Assembly: GCA_017307285.1 (NCBI GenBank)
Contig: JAFKFI010000102.1
Span: 1-56,625, forward strand
DNA: 56,625 nt
DNA from: Alphaproteobacteria bacterium
GTDB lineage: Bacteria; Pseudomonadota; Alphaproteobacteria; Acetobacterales; Acetobacteraceae
Reading direction: 5' to 3'
The notes below the pieces were generated by a model. The model was not told where the DNA came from and made no database searches. It saw only the letters and a list, made by a program, of their open reading frames with translations. The position numbers and the translations under genes were made by a program. Positions 37,392 through 44,591 of this stretch are shown here, one piece after another. How positions within the stretch are numbered: position 1 is the stretch's first letter; each line of letters begins with the position of its first letter.

Positions 37392-38882
37392 TCAGGCGGT
37401 CTTGATCCAGACCGCCTTCACGTTGAGGTATTCCTCGACGTGCTGCTTGCCGCTCTCGCGCCCGTAGCCGCTCATCTTGTAGCCGCCGAACGGCACCGCC
37501 GGGTCCATTGCCTGGTAGCAGTTGATCCAGACGGAACCCGCGCGAATGCCGCGCGCGAGCTTGTGCGCCTTGCTCACGTCGCGCGTCCAAAGCCCGCTAC
37601 CGAGGCCAAAGTTGGTCTTGTTGGCACGCTCGATCACCTCGTCGATGTCGGTGAAGGGAATAGCGGAAATCACCGGACCAAAGATTTCCTCTTGCGCGAT
37701 CCGCATTTCGTCCTTCACGTCGGCGAACACGGTGGGCGGCACGAAGAAGCCTTTCGCCATGTCGCCCTCGGTCAGCCGCGCCCCGCCCGACAGCGGACGC
37801 GCGCCCTCCTGCCGGCCGATCGCGAGGTAGCCGGTGACGCGATCGAGCTGCTCGGGCGATACCAATGGGCCGACCTGCGTCTCGGGATCGCTGCTGTTGC
37901 CCACACGCAGCGTCTTGCTGTACTCGGCGACGCGCGCGGTGAACTCGTCATAGATCTTCCGCTCGACGAACAGCCGCGTTCCCGCGCTGCAGATCTGGCC
38001 GGAATTGGCGAACACCGCCATGCCCGCGCCCGGCACCGCCGCGTCGAGATCGGCGTCGGCGAACACCACGTCCGGCGACTTGCCGCCAAGTTCCAGCGAC
38101 ACGCGCTTGAGATTGCCGGCGGAGGCTTGGATGATCTTCTGCCCCGTCAGATGCGAGCCGGTGAACGCCACCTTGTCGACGTCGGGGTGGTTCGACAGCG
38201 CGGCACCCGCCGTCTCGCCGTAGCCCGGCACGACGTTGACCACGCCTGGCGGCACGCCCGCTTCCTGGCACAGCTCGGCGAGCCGCAGCGGCGTCAGCGG
38301 CGCCTCTTCGGCGGGCTTGAGAACCACCGTGCAGCCGGTCGCGAGCGCCGGGCCGATCTTCCAGATCGTCGCGGTCAGCGGCCCGTTCCACGGAATGATC
38401 GCGCCGACCACGCCGACCGGCTCCTTCAGCGTGAAGCTGACATATTCGCCAGGCAGCGAGTTCTCGATGGTTTCGCCGTGAATCGCCGTCGCCTGACCGG
38501 CGTAGTAGCGCAGCATCCCGAGCGCCCGTAGCCGGCCGCCCTTGGTGCGGCTGATCGGCGCGCCCATGTCGAGCGAATCGAGTGCCGCAAGTTCCTCGAA
38601 ATGCTGCTCCACGAGATCGGCGAGCTTCAGCAGCAGGTTCTGTCGCTCGAATGGCTTGAACTTGCTCCACGGCCCGTTGAACGCCCGCCGCGCCGCTTCC
38701 ACCGCGCGGTCGATGTCCTCGCGGTCGCCCTCCGCGACTGACGCTAAAACCTCGCCGGTGGACGGATTGATTGTCTCGAACGTCTTGCCGGACGCCGCCT
38801 CGACCCATTTGCCATCGATGAACATGCGCTTCGGCTTGCCGTCGAGGAACGGATGGCGGGTCTTCTGAATATCCACGGTCAT
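37392..38882 (-). CDS. Aldehyde dehydrogenase (NAD(P)+-dependent)
   Basis: A 496-aa ALDH of the large superfamily, oxidising an aldehyde to the acid. The cofactor loop VGAIIPWNGPL is followed by the catalytic Glu in SLELGGKSPDVVFADADLD, the nucleophile Cys in FANSGQICSAGTRL and EEIFGPVISA near the C-terminus. The substrate is not predictable. It lies between the unknown 132-aa gene (12 bp away) and modA (36 bp away), so it should be co-transcribed with molybdate genes. Molybdenum hydroxylases also oxidise aldehydes, so a back-up enzyme for low molybdenum is one idea. Confidence 0.93.
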   Translation of the reverse strand: MTVDIQKTRHPFLDGKPKRMFIDGKWVEAASGKTFETINPSTGEVLASVAEGDREDIDRAVEAARRAFNGPWSKFKPFERQNLLLKLADLVEQHFEELAALDSLDMGAPISRTKGGRLRALGMLRYYAGQATAIHGETIENSLPGEYVSFTLKEPVGVVGAIIPWNGPLTATIWKIGPALATGCTVVLKPAEEAPLTPLRLAELCQEAGVPPGVVNVVPGYGETAGAALSNHPDVDKVAFTGSHLTGQKIIQASAGNLKRVSLELGGKSPDVVFADADLDAAVPGAGMAVFANSGQICSAGTRLFVERKIYDEFTARVAEYSKTLRVGNSSDPETQVGPLVSPEQLDRVTGYLAIGRQEGARPLSGGARLTEGDMAKGFFVPPTVFADVKDEMRIAQEEIFGPVISAIPFTDIDEVIERANKTNFGLGSGLWTRDVSKAHKLARGIRAGSVWINCYQAMDPAVPFGGYKMSGYGRESGKQHVEEYLNVKAVWIKTA

Positions 38883-38894
38883 GGAACGACTCCT

Positions 38895-39293
38895 TCAGTT
38901 GACGGCGGGCGCGCGCACGGCCGCGGACGGGTCCGCGGAATGGCGCAGGGTTTGTCCGAGACGGTCGGCTTGCGGCGTCGCGACGGCGAACGTCACCTCG
39001 AAGCCGTCCGGCGTGGCGAGGCTGAGGATGGACGCGTCGGCGCCGACCGCGCGCTCCACCCGCCAATCGCCGAGCTCATGGATCATCCGCAGCGAGCCGT
39101 CGGCGAAGCGCGCCTCCAGCGCCTGCCGCAACATGCGCGGAATGGTCATCATCAGCGCGCTGAGCACGGCGATCGGCAAAGCGACGGCGCAGGGCCGGCC
39201 GGCCTCATCCTCAAAGCCGAGCCGGACGTGCTCGCCGCCCTCGGCGACGGCCCAGCTGGTGAGCCGCTCGCCGATGATCGTGTCGCGCTGCAT
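38895..39293 (-). CDS. Hypothetical protein, first gene of the Mo-box operon
   Basis: 132 aa, no signal peptide or clear membrane helix. It looks like a two-layer alpha/beta protein: LTSWAVAEGGEHVRLGFEDE, a central helix with LMMTIPRMLRQALEAR, and a beta-rich second half (DWRVERAVGADASILSLATPDG). I recognise no family. GGAGGG precedes the ATG by 4-6 bases. It starts 15 bp downstream of a perfect Mo-box palindrome, so its expression should follow molybdenum status through ModE. Confidence 0.75.
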   Translation of the reverse strand: MQRDTIIGERLTSWAVAEGGEHVRLGFEDEAGRPCAVALPIAVLSALMMTIPRMLRQALEARFADGSLRMIHELGDWRVERAVGADASILSLATPDGFEVTFAVATPQADRLGQTLRHSADPSAAVRAPAVN

Positions 39294-39307
39294 CGCGGCC
39301 CTCCGAT

Positions 39308-39331
39308 CGTTATGTCTGATTGAACATAACG
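39308..39331. promoter_or_regulatory. Mo-box (ModE operator)
   Basis: A perfect palindrome: CGTTATGT (39308-39315), an 8-bp spacer, ACATAACG (39324-39331). This is the pattern of ModE operators (E. coli sites have CGTTATAT-like arms with a short spacer). It lies between modE (stop at 39371) and the 132-aa gene (start at 39293) and overlaps the candidate -10, the layout for repression by ModE-molybdate. Confidence 0.8.
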
Positions 39332-39352
39332 CCAGGATTGCGCCGCTGTCCA
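39323..39352 (-). promoter_or_regulatory. Candidate promoter of the molybdenum-linked operon
   Basis: TGGACA (39352-39347) is followed after 18 bp by TATGTT (39328-39323) on the minus strand. The -10 hexamer lies inside the right arm of the Mo-box. The start of the first gene is about 30 bp downstream. Matches are 5/6 and 4/6 by eye. Confidence 0.45.
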
Positions 39353-39370
39353 GGGCGTCGCCGGTTTCTC

Positions 39371-39733
39371 TCAGTCGTCCGCCTCTCCCTTGCCCCGCTG
39401 CGCGAGCGAGCGTTGCAACGCGTCGAGATCGCCGGCCGCGGCGGCCAACGCGTTCGCCTCGATCGCGCGATAGCAGCGGACGACTTCTTGGCCCTTCGCC
39501 GTCAGCTCGGCGCTGCCGCCGCCCGCGCCACCAGTGCGCGCGACCACCACGGGTTCGGCGAATGTCTTGTTCAGGCTGACGATCAGCGACCACGCGCGGC
39601 GGTAGGACATATCCATCAGCCGGCTCGCCGCCGTGATCGAGCCGTGCTCGCCGATGAGCTCCAGCAACCGGACCTTTCCGGGGCCAAGCTGCCGGGCCTT
39701 GTCGAAATCGATGCGCAGGGTGAGTCGCGTCAC
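39371..39733 (-). CDS. modE: ModE-type winged-helix regulator (DNA-binding domain only)
   Basis: 120 aa matching only the N-terminal half of E. coli ModE. The helix-turn-helix is LLELIGEHGSITAASRLMDMSYRRAWSLI, followed by the wing region FAEPVVVARTGGAGGGSAELTAKG and a dimer helix. The two C-terminal TOBE molybdate domains are absent, so sensing may need the separate Mop protein or another partner. The GTG start at 39733 overlaps the TetR stop (GTGA). Confidence 0.88.
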   Translation of the reverse strand: MTRLTLRIDFDKARQLGPGKVRLLELIGEHGSITAASRLMDMSYRRAWSLIVSLNKTFAEPVVVARTGGAGGGSAELTAKGQEVVRCYRAIEANALAAAAGDLDALQRSLAQRGKGEADD

Positions 39734-40302
39734 GCCCGCAGGATACCAGATTCCGTCTTGCCGTACATGGCACGGGCGGCGGCGAGTATCTCGTCGGACA
39801 ACTTCCGATCATCGACCGCACGCGCCAGCACCATCGCACCGACGAGGCCGGCGAGCGTCGCGATCGCCCGCTCGCGCCGTGCCCTGGCACTGCCTCCGCC
39901 CAACCAGCCGGTAAGCCGATCCAGCTGTGCCCGGACATGCACCGTCAGCTTGCGTCGGACTGCGATCTTCTGCCGTGCCACATCGCCGCCAAGCGCCGCC
40001 ATCACGCACCCGCCACCGCGATTGTCGCGGTGGGCAGATGACAGATAAGCCGCGACAAGCTCGTCCAGCGACGCCAAGGGTGCCTGCTTCTCCGCGCTGG
40101 CAGCGAGCCCAAAGGCGACCGCTTCGGCGGCGAGGTCGTCCTTCGATCGGAAGTGGCGATAGAAGCCGCCGTGGGTCAGGCCAACGCCCTGCATGATCGC
40201 ATCGACGCCAACCCCGTCGAAGCCCTTCTCGCGAAACAAGCGGGCGGCCGTGGCAACGATCCGCTCGCGGTTCTCGGCCATTTTCTCCCGTGTCACCCGC
40301 AT
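39730..40302 (-). CDS. TetR/AcrR family transcriptional regulator
   Basis: A 190-aa repressor. The N-terminal HTH covers about residues 5-55: NRERIVATAARLFREKGFDGVGVDAIMQGVGLTHGGFYRHFRSKDDL is the family core. The C-terminal ligand domain is of the type seen with SDR and alpha/beta-hydrolase genes. GGAGGG lies 7 bases before the ATG at 40302. It is divergent from the SDR gene and translationally coupled to modE behind it, which puts modE under the same control. Confidence 0.92.
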   Translation of the reverse strand: MRVTREKMAENRERIVATAARLFREKGFDGVGVDAIMQGVGLTHGGFYRHFRSKDDLAAEAVAFGLAASAEKQAPLASLDELVAAYLSSAHRDNRGGGCVMAALGGDVARQKIAVRRKLTVHVRAQLDRLTGWLGGGSARARRERAIATLAGLVGAMVLARAVDDRKLSDEILAAARAMYGKTESGILRA

Positions 40303-40327
40303 GTGCGATCCCTCCTTCGGCGGCGCC

Positions 40328-40383
40328 TTGACAGGATATATGACGATCGCCATCAATAGCCAACTGTCGATGACGACCGTCAT
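40328..40383. promoter_or_regulatory. Divergent TetR/SDR promoter region with twin operators
   Basis: Two related 14-bp palindromes, ATGACGATCGCCAT (40340-40353, one arm mismatch) and ATGACGACCGTCAT (40370-40383), have centres 30 bp apart. TTGACA (40328-40333) can serve as -35 for the SDR gene. On the minus strand TTGGCT (40363-40358) and TATATC (40340-40335), 17 bp apart, fit a promoter for the TetR gene with the first operator between them. Both sites are probably bound by the adjacent TetR protein. Confidence 0.55.
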
Positions 40384-40402
40384 CTTAATGGGGAAGGCGA
40401 GC

Positions 40403-41191
40403 ATGACTGACACAAAGTTGCGGACCGCGCTCATCACCGGCGCTTCGTCCGGCATCGGGGCCACCTACGCCGATCGTCTCGCGCGGCGGGGCCACGACCT
40501 GGTTCTCGTCGCACGCGACCGCGACCGCATGGAGGCGACCGCCCGGCGGCTGCGCGACGAGGCGGGCGTCGCGATCGACGTACTGCCGGCCGACCTCACC
40601 GAATCGAGCGATCTCGCGCGCGTCGAGGCACGGTTGCGCGAGGACGAGCGCATCGGGCTGCTCGTCAACAACGCCGGCGCCGCCGGACCTGGCGGCTTCG
40701 CCGACGCCGACATCGACGCGCAGGACCGGCTCATCCGCCTGAACGTGACGGCCGTGGTGCGGCTGGCTGGCGCAGTCGTGCCGCGCTTCCTCGCTGAAGG
40801 GGACGGCGCGATCATCAACATCGCCTCGGTGCTAGCGCTCGCGCCCGAGATCTTCCCCGGCATCTATCCGGCAACCAAGAGCTTCGTCCTCACCTTCTCC
40901 CAGTCACTGCAAGCCGAGTTCGGGTCGCGCGGCATCTATGTCCAGGCGGTGCTTCCGGCCGCCACGCGCACCGAAATCTGGGAACGCTCCGGGCGCTCGG
41001 TGGAGGCAATTCCAGGCGTTATGGAGGTTGGCGAGCTGGTGGATGCCGCGCTGGTCGGCTTCGATCGCCGCGAGACCATCACGATCCCGCCGCTGCCCGA
41101 TGCCGCGCAATGGGAGAGCTTCGCCGCCGCGCGACAGGCGATGCTCCCGAATTTCCGTCAGGAACATCCCGCCGCGCGCTATCGCCAGTGA
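40403..41191 (+). CDS. SDR family oxidoreductase
   Basis: A 262-aa classical short-chain dehydrogenase. The cofactor loop is TGASSGIG near the N-terminus, followed by LLVNNAG, the catalytic Ser in INIASV and YPATK with the Y-x3-K pair. The LVARDRDR stretch after the second strand favours NADP(H). The substrate is unknown. The ATG at 40403 is preceded by GGAAGG; an ATG five codons earlier is possible. It is divergent from the TetR regulator and under its likely operators. Confidence 0.92.
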   Translation: MTDTKLRTALITGASSGIGATYADRLARRGHDLVLVARDRDRMEATARRLRDEAGVAIDVLPADLTESSDLARVEARLREDERIGLLVNNAGAAGPGGFADADIDAQDRLIRLNVTAVVRLAGAVVPRFLAEGDGAIINIASVLALAPEIFPGIYPATKSFVLTFSQSLQAEFGSRGIYVQAVLPAATRTEIWERSGRSVEAIPGVMEVGELVDAALVGFDRRETITIPPLPDAAQWESFAAARQAMLPNFRQEHPAARYRQ

Positions 41192-41213
41192 GCCGGGCCA
41201 GCGGGCACACCGC

Positions 41214-41243
41214 TTGTCGTGCTCGTCCGGTGCAGCCTACGAT
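41214..41243 (+). promoter_or_regulatory. Candidate promoter for the ThDP-enzyme/amidohydrolase pair
   Basis: TTGTCG (41214-41219) and TACGAT (41238-41243) with an 18-bp spacer, about 50 bp before the start of the ThDP enzyme. Four of six matches each; by eye only. Confidence 0.3.
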
Positions 41244-41291
41244 CCCTCGCAGCGGGTTCGCCGATAGACGCCGCCCGTGCGAGGGGGAACG

Positions 41292-42944
41292 ATGCAGGCA
41301 GCCGACGCGATCGTCGAAATCCTCAAGCGCGAGGGCGTTTCGACGCTTTTCTGCTATCCGACGACGTCGCTGATCGAAACCGCTGTCGCCGCTGGTCTGC
41401 GTCCGATCATCTGCCGCCAGGAGCGCGTCGGCGTCGACATGGCGGACGGCTATACGCGCGTCACCAACGGCAAGCCGGTCGGCGTGTTTGCCATGCAGTA
41501 TGGGCCGGGCGCGGAGAATGCGTTCCCAGGCATCGCGACCGCCTTCTCCGATTCCGCGCCGTTGCTGTTCCTCCCGCTCGGCCACGCGCGCGAGGCGGCG
41601 CAGCTTTTCCCGATGTTCAAATCGACGCGCAGCTACGCCTCCGTCACCAAGCTGGTGGAGGACATCGTGCTGCCCGAGCACGTGCCCGGCGTCATGCGCC
41701 GCGCGTTCAGCGCGCTCCGCAACGGCCGGCTCGGGCCGGTGATGGTGGAAGTGCCCCGAGACATCGTCGATCTCGACATCGGCACCGACGCGCTCGACTA
41801 CACGCCGATCCGCCCGACCCGCTCCGCGCCCGATCCGTCCGATGTCGAAGCGGCAGCCAAGGCGCTGATCGACGCATCCTGCCCGATCATCCTGGCCGGC
41901 CAGGGCGTGCTCTATGCCGAGGCGTCGGGCGCGCTGGTCGAACTAGCGGAATTGCTACAAGCGCCGGTGCTGACCACGGTGGACGGCAAGAGCGCCTTTC
42001 CCGAGGACCACGCACTCGCGCTCGGCTCCGGCGGCAACGTGTTTTCCGGCCCCGGCCAGCATTTCCTACACAACCGCGCGGACCTCGTGCTGGCGCTCGG
42101 CTGCGGCCTCAACCGACACCAGCTCACCACGCCGCTACCGCCGAAAGGCCTGCGCGTGATCCACGCCACCAACGATGCGCGCGACCTGCACAAGAGCTAC
42201 GCGACGGAAATCGCGCTGCTCGGCGACGCCAGCCTGACCGTCGCGGGACTGATCGCCGCGGTGCGGGACCGCCTCGGCGGGCGCGGACTGAACCGCGCAC
42301 CGGCGGCGGAGATCGCGGAGCAGCGCGCCGCCTGGCTCGCGCGGTGGCAGGACAAGCTCGCCTCGCCGGAGCGGCCGATCAATCCCTATCGGGTGATGGC
42401 CGAGTTCATGCGCCTGGTCGATCCCGCCGGCGCCATCGTCACGCACGATTCCGGCAGCCCGCGCGACCAGCTGCTGCCCTTCTACCGCGCGACACGTCCG
42501 CGCGGTTATCTCGGATGGGGCAAGTCGCATCAGCTTGGCACCGGGCTTGGCCTCATCATCGGCGCCAAGCTCGCGGCTCCGGAAAAGTTCTGCGTCAACT
42601 TCATGGGCGACGCGGCGTTCGGCATGACCGGCCTCGACTTCGAGACGGCGGTGCGCGCCGGCGTGCCGATCCTGACCATCGTGCTGAACAACTCCACGAT
42701 GGCGATCGAGACCTCGCACATGAAACTATCGCACGAACGGTTCCGAGCGCGCGATATCGGCGGCAACTACGCCAATCTGGCGCGCGAGCTGGGCGGCTGG
42801 AGCGAGCGGGTGGAAGACCCGGACGATATCGCCAACGCCATCCTGCGCGCACGGCGGCAGACCGAGGAAGGCCGCGCGTGTCTGCTCGAATTCATCACCA
42901 GCGCGGAAACCGCGTTCTCGCACCGCCAGGGTGCCGCGCGATAG
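41292..42944 (+). CDS. Thiamine diphosphate-requiring enzyme (acetolactate synthase large-subunit-like)
   Basis: A 550-aa three-domain ThDP enzyme. The Glu that activates the cofactor is in CRQERVGVDMADGYTRVT, and the ThDP/Mg site reads GDAAFGMTGLDFETAVRAGVPILTIVLNN. Overall similarity is to the acetolactate synthase/benzoylformate decarboxylase group, but no regulatory subunit gene is nearby, so it is more likely a catabolic decarboxylase or carboligase. GAGGGGG lies 3-4 bases before the ATG. It is followed 23 bp later by an amidohydrolase. Confidence 0.88.
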   Translation: MQAADAIVEILKREGVSTLFCYPTTSLIETAVAAGLRPIICRQERVGVDMADGYTRVTNGKPVGVFAMQYGPGAENAFPGIATAFSDSAPLLFLPLGHAREAAQLFPMFKSTRSYASVTKLVEDIVLPEHVPGVMRRAFSALRNGRLGPVMVEVPRDIVDLDIGTDALDYTPIRPTRSAPDPSDVEAAAKALIDASCPIILAGQGVLYAEASGALVELAELLQAPVLTTVDGKSAFPEDHALALGSGGNVFSGPGQHFLHNRADLVLALGCGLNRHQLTTPLPPKGLRVIHATNDARDLHKSYATEIALLGDASLTVAGLIAAVRDRLGGRGLNRAPAAEIAEQRAAWLARWQDKLASPERPINPYRVMAEFMRLVDPAGAIVTHDSGSPRDQLLPFYRATRPRGYLGWGKSHQLGTGLGLIIGAKLAAPEKFCVNFMGDAAFGMTGLDFETAVRAGVPILTIVLNNSTMAIETSHMKLSHERFRARDIGGNYANLARELGGWSERVEDPDDIANAILRARRQTEEGRACLLEFITSAETAFSHRQGAAR

Positions 42945-42967
42945 GGTTGTCGAAGGGGGAACGAGAA

Positions 42968-44035
42968 ATGGCTGGAGACTCGAAAGGCGAGTTCCGTGGG
43001 ATCGTGTGGCGCAACGACGCCGAGCTGAAGGCGTGGCTCGCGAAGAAGCCGACCGAGGCGGCGCTGGAGCCGGAGCTGCCGATCATCGATCCGCACCATC
43101 ATTTCTGGGACACGCCGCATCGCGGCCACTATTTCATGCCCGAGCTGCTGGCCGATATCGGCGGCGGCCACAACATCGTCTCCACCGTGTTCCTCGAATG
43201 CCAGGCGATGTATCGCAAGGACGGCCCGCCGGAGATGTCGCCGGTCGGCGAGGTGGAGTTCGTCAACGGCATTTCCGCCATGAGCGCGTCGGGCAATTAC
43301 GGCCCGTGCCGTGTCGCGGAGGCGATCATCGGCCACGCCGACCTCACCCTCGGCGCGCGCGTGCGCGACGTGCTGGAAACCGAGATGGCGGTCGGCGGCG
43401 GGCGCTTTCGCGGCATCCGCTACGGCGTCTCGTGGGACGGCAGCGACGCGATCGGCAAGTTCGCCTCCCGCGTGGTGCCGCCGCATCTGGTGCTCGATGC
43501 CAAGTTCCGCGAGGGGTTCGCCCAACTCGCCAAGCTCGGCTTGAGCTTCGAATCCTGGCAGTATCATCCGCAACTGCCGGACGCGATCGACCTCGCCCGC
43601 GCCTTTCCCGATACGACGATCATCCTCAACCATGTTGGCGGCGTGCTCGGCGTCGGCCCCTATTCCGGCCGCCGACAGGAAATCCTCGCGACCTGGCGCA
43701 AGAACATCGCCGAGTTCGCCAAATGCTCGAACGTCGTCGTCAAGCTCGGCGGGATTGGCATGACGTCGTTCGGCTTCGACTTCCACGAGCGCGACGTGCC
43801 GCCCTCGTCGGAGGAGCTGGCGGCGGCATGGCGCCAGTATATCGAGCCCTGCATCGAGGCCTTCGGCGTCGAGCGTTGCATGTTCGAGAGCAACTTCCCG
43901 CCCGACAAGCAATCCGGCGGCTACACCGAGCTGTGGAACGCCTTCAAGCGTATCACCGCCGGCGCGTCCGCGGCCGAAAAGAAGGCGCTCTACAGCGGCA
44001 CGGCGGCGCGTGTCTATCGCCTCATCGTGCCCTGA
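42968..44035 (+). CDS. Amidohydrolase family 2 (TIM-barrel metal-dependent hydrolase)
   Basis: 355 aa. The N-terminal metal-site IIDPHHHFWDTP, the central ILNHVGG and the C-terminal RCMFESNFPPDK (metal-binding Asp replaced by Glu/Asn in this stretch) identify the amidohydrolase_2 group that includes lactone and pyrone-dicarboxylate hydrolases and decarboxylases. Co-directional and 23 bp after the ThDP enzyme, it likely acts in the same unknown catabolic route. An upstream open frame reaching back to 41219 is only an antisense-free shadow of the ThDP gene. Confidence 0.88.
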   Translation: MAGDSKGEFRGIVWRNDAELKAWLAKKPTEAALEPELPIIDPHHHFWDTPHRGHYFMPELLADIGGGHNIVSTVFLECQAMYRKDGPPEMSPVGEVEFVNGISAMSASGNYGPCRVAEAIIGHADLTLGARVRDVLETEMAVGGGRFRGIRYGVSWDGSDAIGKFASRVVPPHLVLDAKFREGFAQLAKLGLSFESWQYHPQLPDAIDLARAFPDTTIILNHVGGVLGVGPYSGRRQEILATWRKNIAEFAKCSNVVVKLGGIGMTSFGFDFHERDVPPSSEELAAAWRQYIEPCIEAFGVERCMFESNFPPDKQSGGYTELWNAFKRITAGASAAEKKALYSGTAARVYRLIVP

Positions 44036-44152
44036 TCCACCCGGCGGGTTCGCACGATCGGCAGTCGAGCAACGGAGTAACCGCGCGCCGGCGAACATCG
44101 AACGGTGATTGAGCCGGCGGTTGGCCGGACGATACCGAGGTGGTGTTTCACG

Positions 44153-44590
44153 ATGCGAATGACAGCGCGCGGGCGAATTGCTCTGGCCGGCCTAATCCTC
44201 ACCGGCGGTCTTGCACTGACAACCGGCGCTGACGTCGTCCCAGACTCTGCCGCCGAAGCGCCATTCCTGGCCGAGAACCAGGCCGCGATGGACAAGATGA
44301 TGGCGGGAATGGCCATCAAGCCCTCCGGCGACGTAGATCGAGACTTCAGCGCGATGATGATCCCGCATCATCAAGGTGCGATCGACATGGCGCGAGCCGA
44401 GCTGCGCTATGGGCGCAACGAGCAGCTTCGCCGGATCGCGCAGGAAATCATCGTCGAGCAGCAGCAGGAGATCGCGGCGATGCGGCTGGCGCTGGGGCAG
44501 AAGCTGCCGCCGTCGGTGGCGGCGCCCGACCAGCTATCGGCTGCGGCACCGACATCCATGCCCAAGATGAACATGCAAAAGGAACCGTGA
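44153..44590 (+). CDS. DUF305 family exported protein
   Basis: 145 aa with a signal peptide (cut near TTGAD). The DUF305 signature is present: DFSAMMIPHHQGAIDMARAEL and later IAQEIIVEQQQEIAAMRLALGQ, with a Met-rich tail (SMPKMNMQKEP). His/Met-rich DUF305 proteins are often found with copper-handling genes. GAGGTGG lies about 9 bases before the ATG. One base separates its stop from the start region of the beta-propeller gene. Confidence 0.9.
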   Translation: MRMTARGRIALAGLILTGGLALTTGADVVPDSAAEAPFLAENQAAMDKMMAGMAIKPSGDVDRDFSAMMIPHHQGAIDMARAELRYGRNEQLRRIAQEIIVEQQQEIAAMRLALGQKLPPSVAAPDQLSAAAPTSMPKMNMQKEP

Positions 44591-44591
44591 G

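Noticed and set aside
41219-42967. A long plus-strand frame leading into the amidohydrolase
   Set aside because: The upstream part is an alternative frame of the ThDP enzyme gene; the amidohydrolase starts at its own ATG at 42968.
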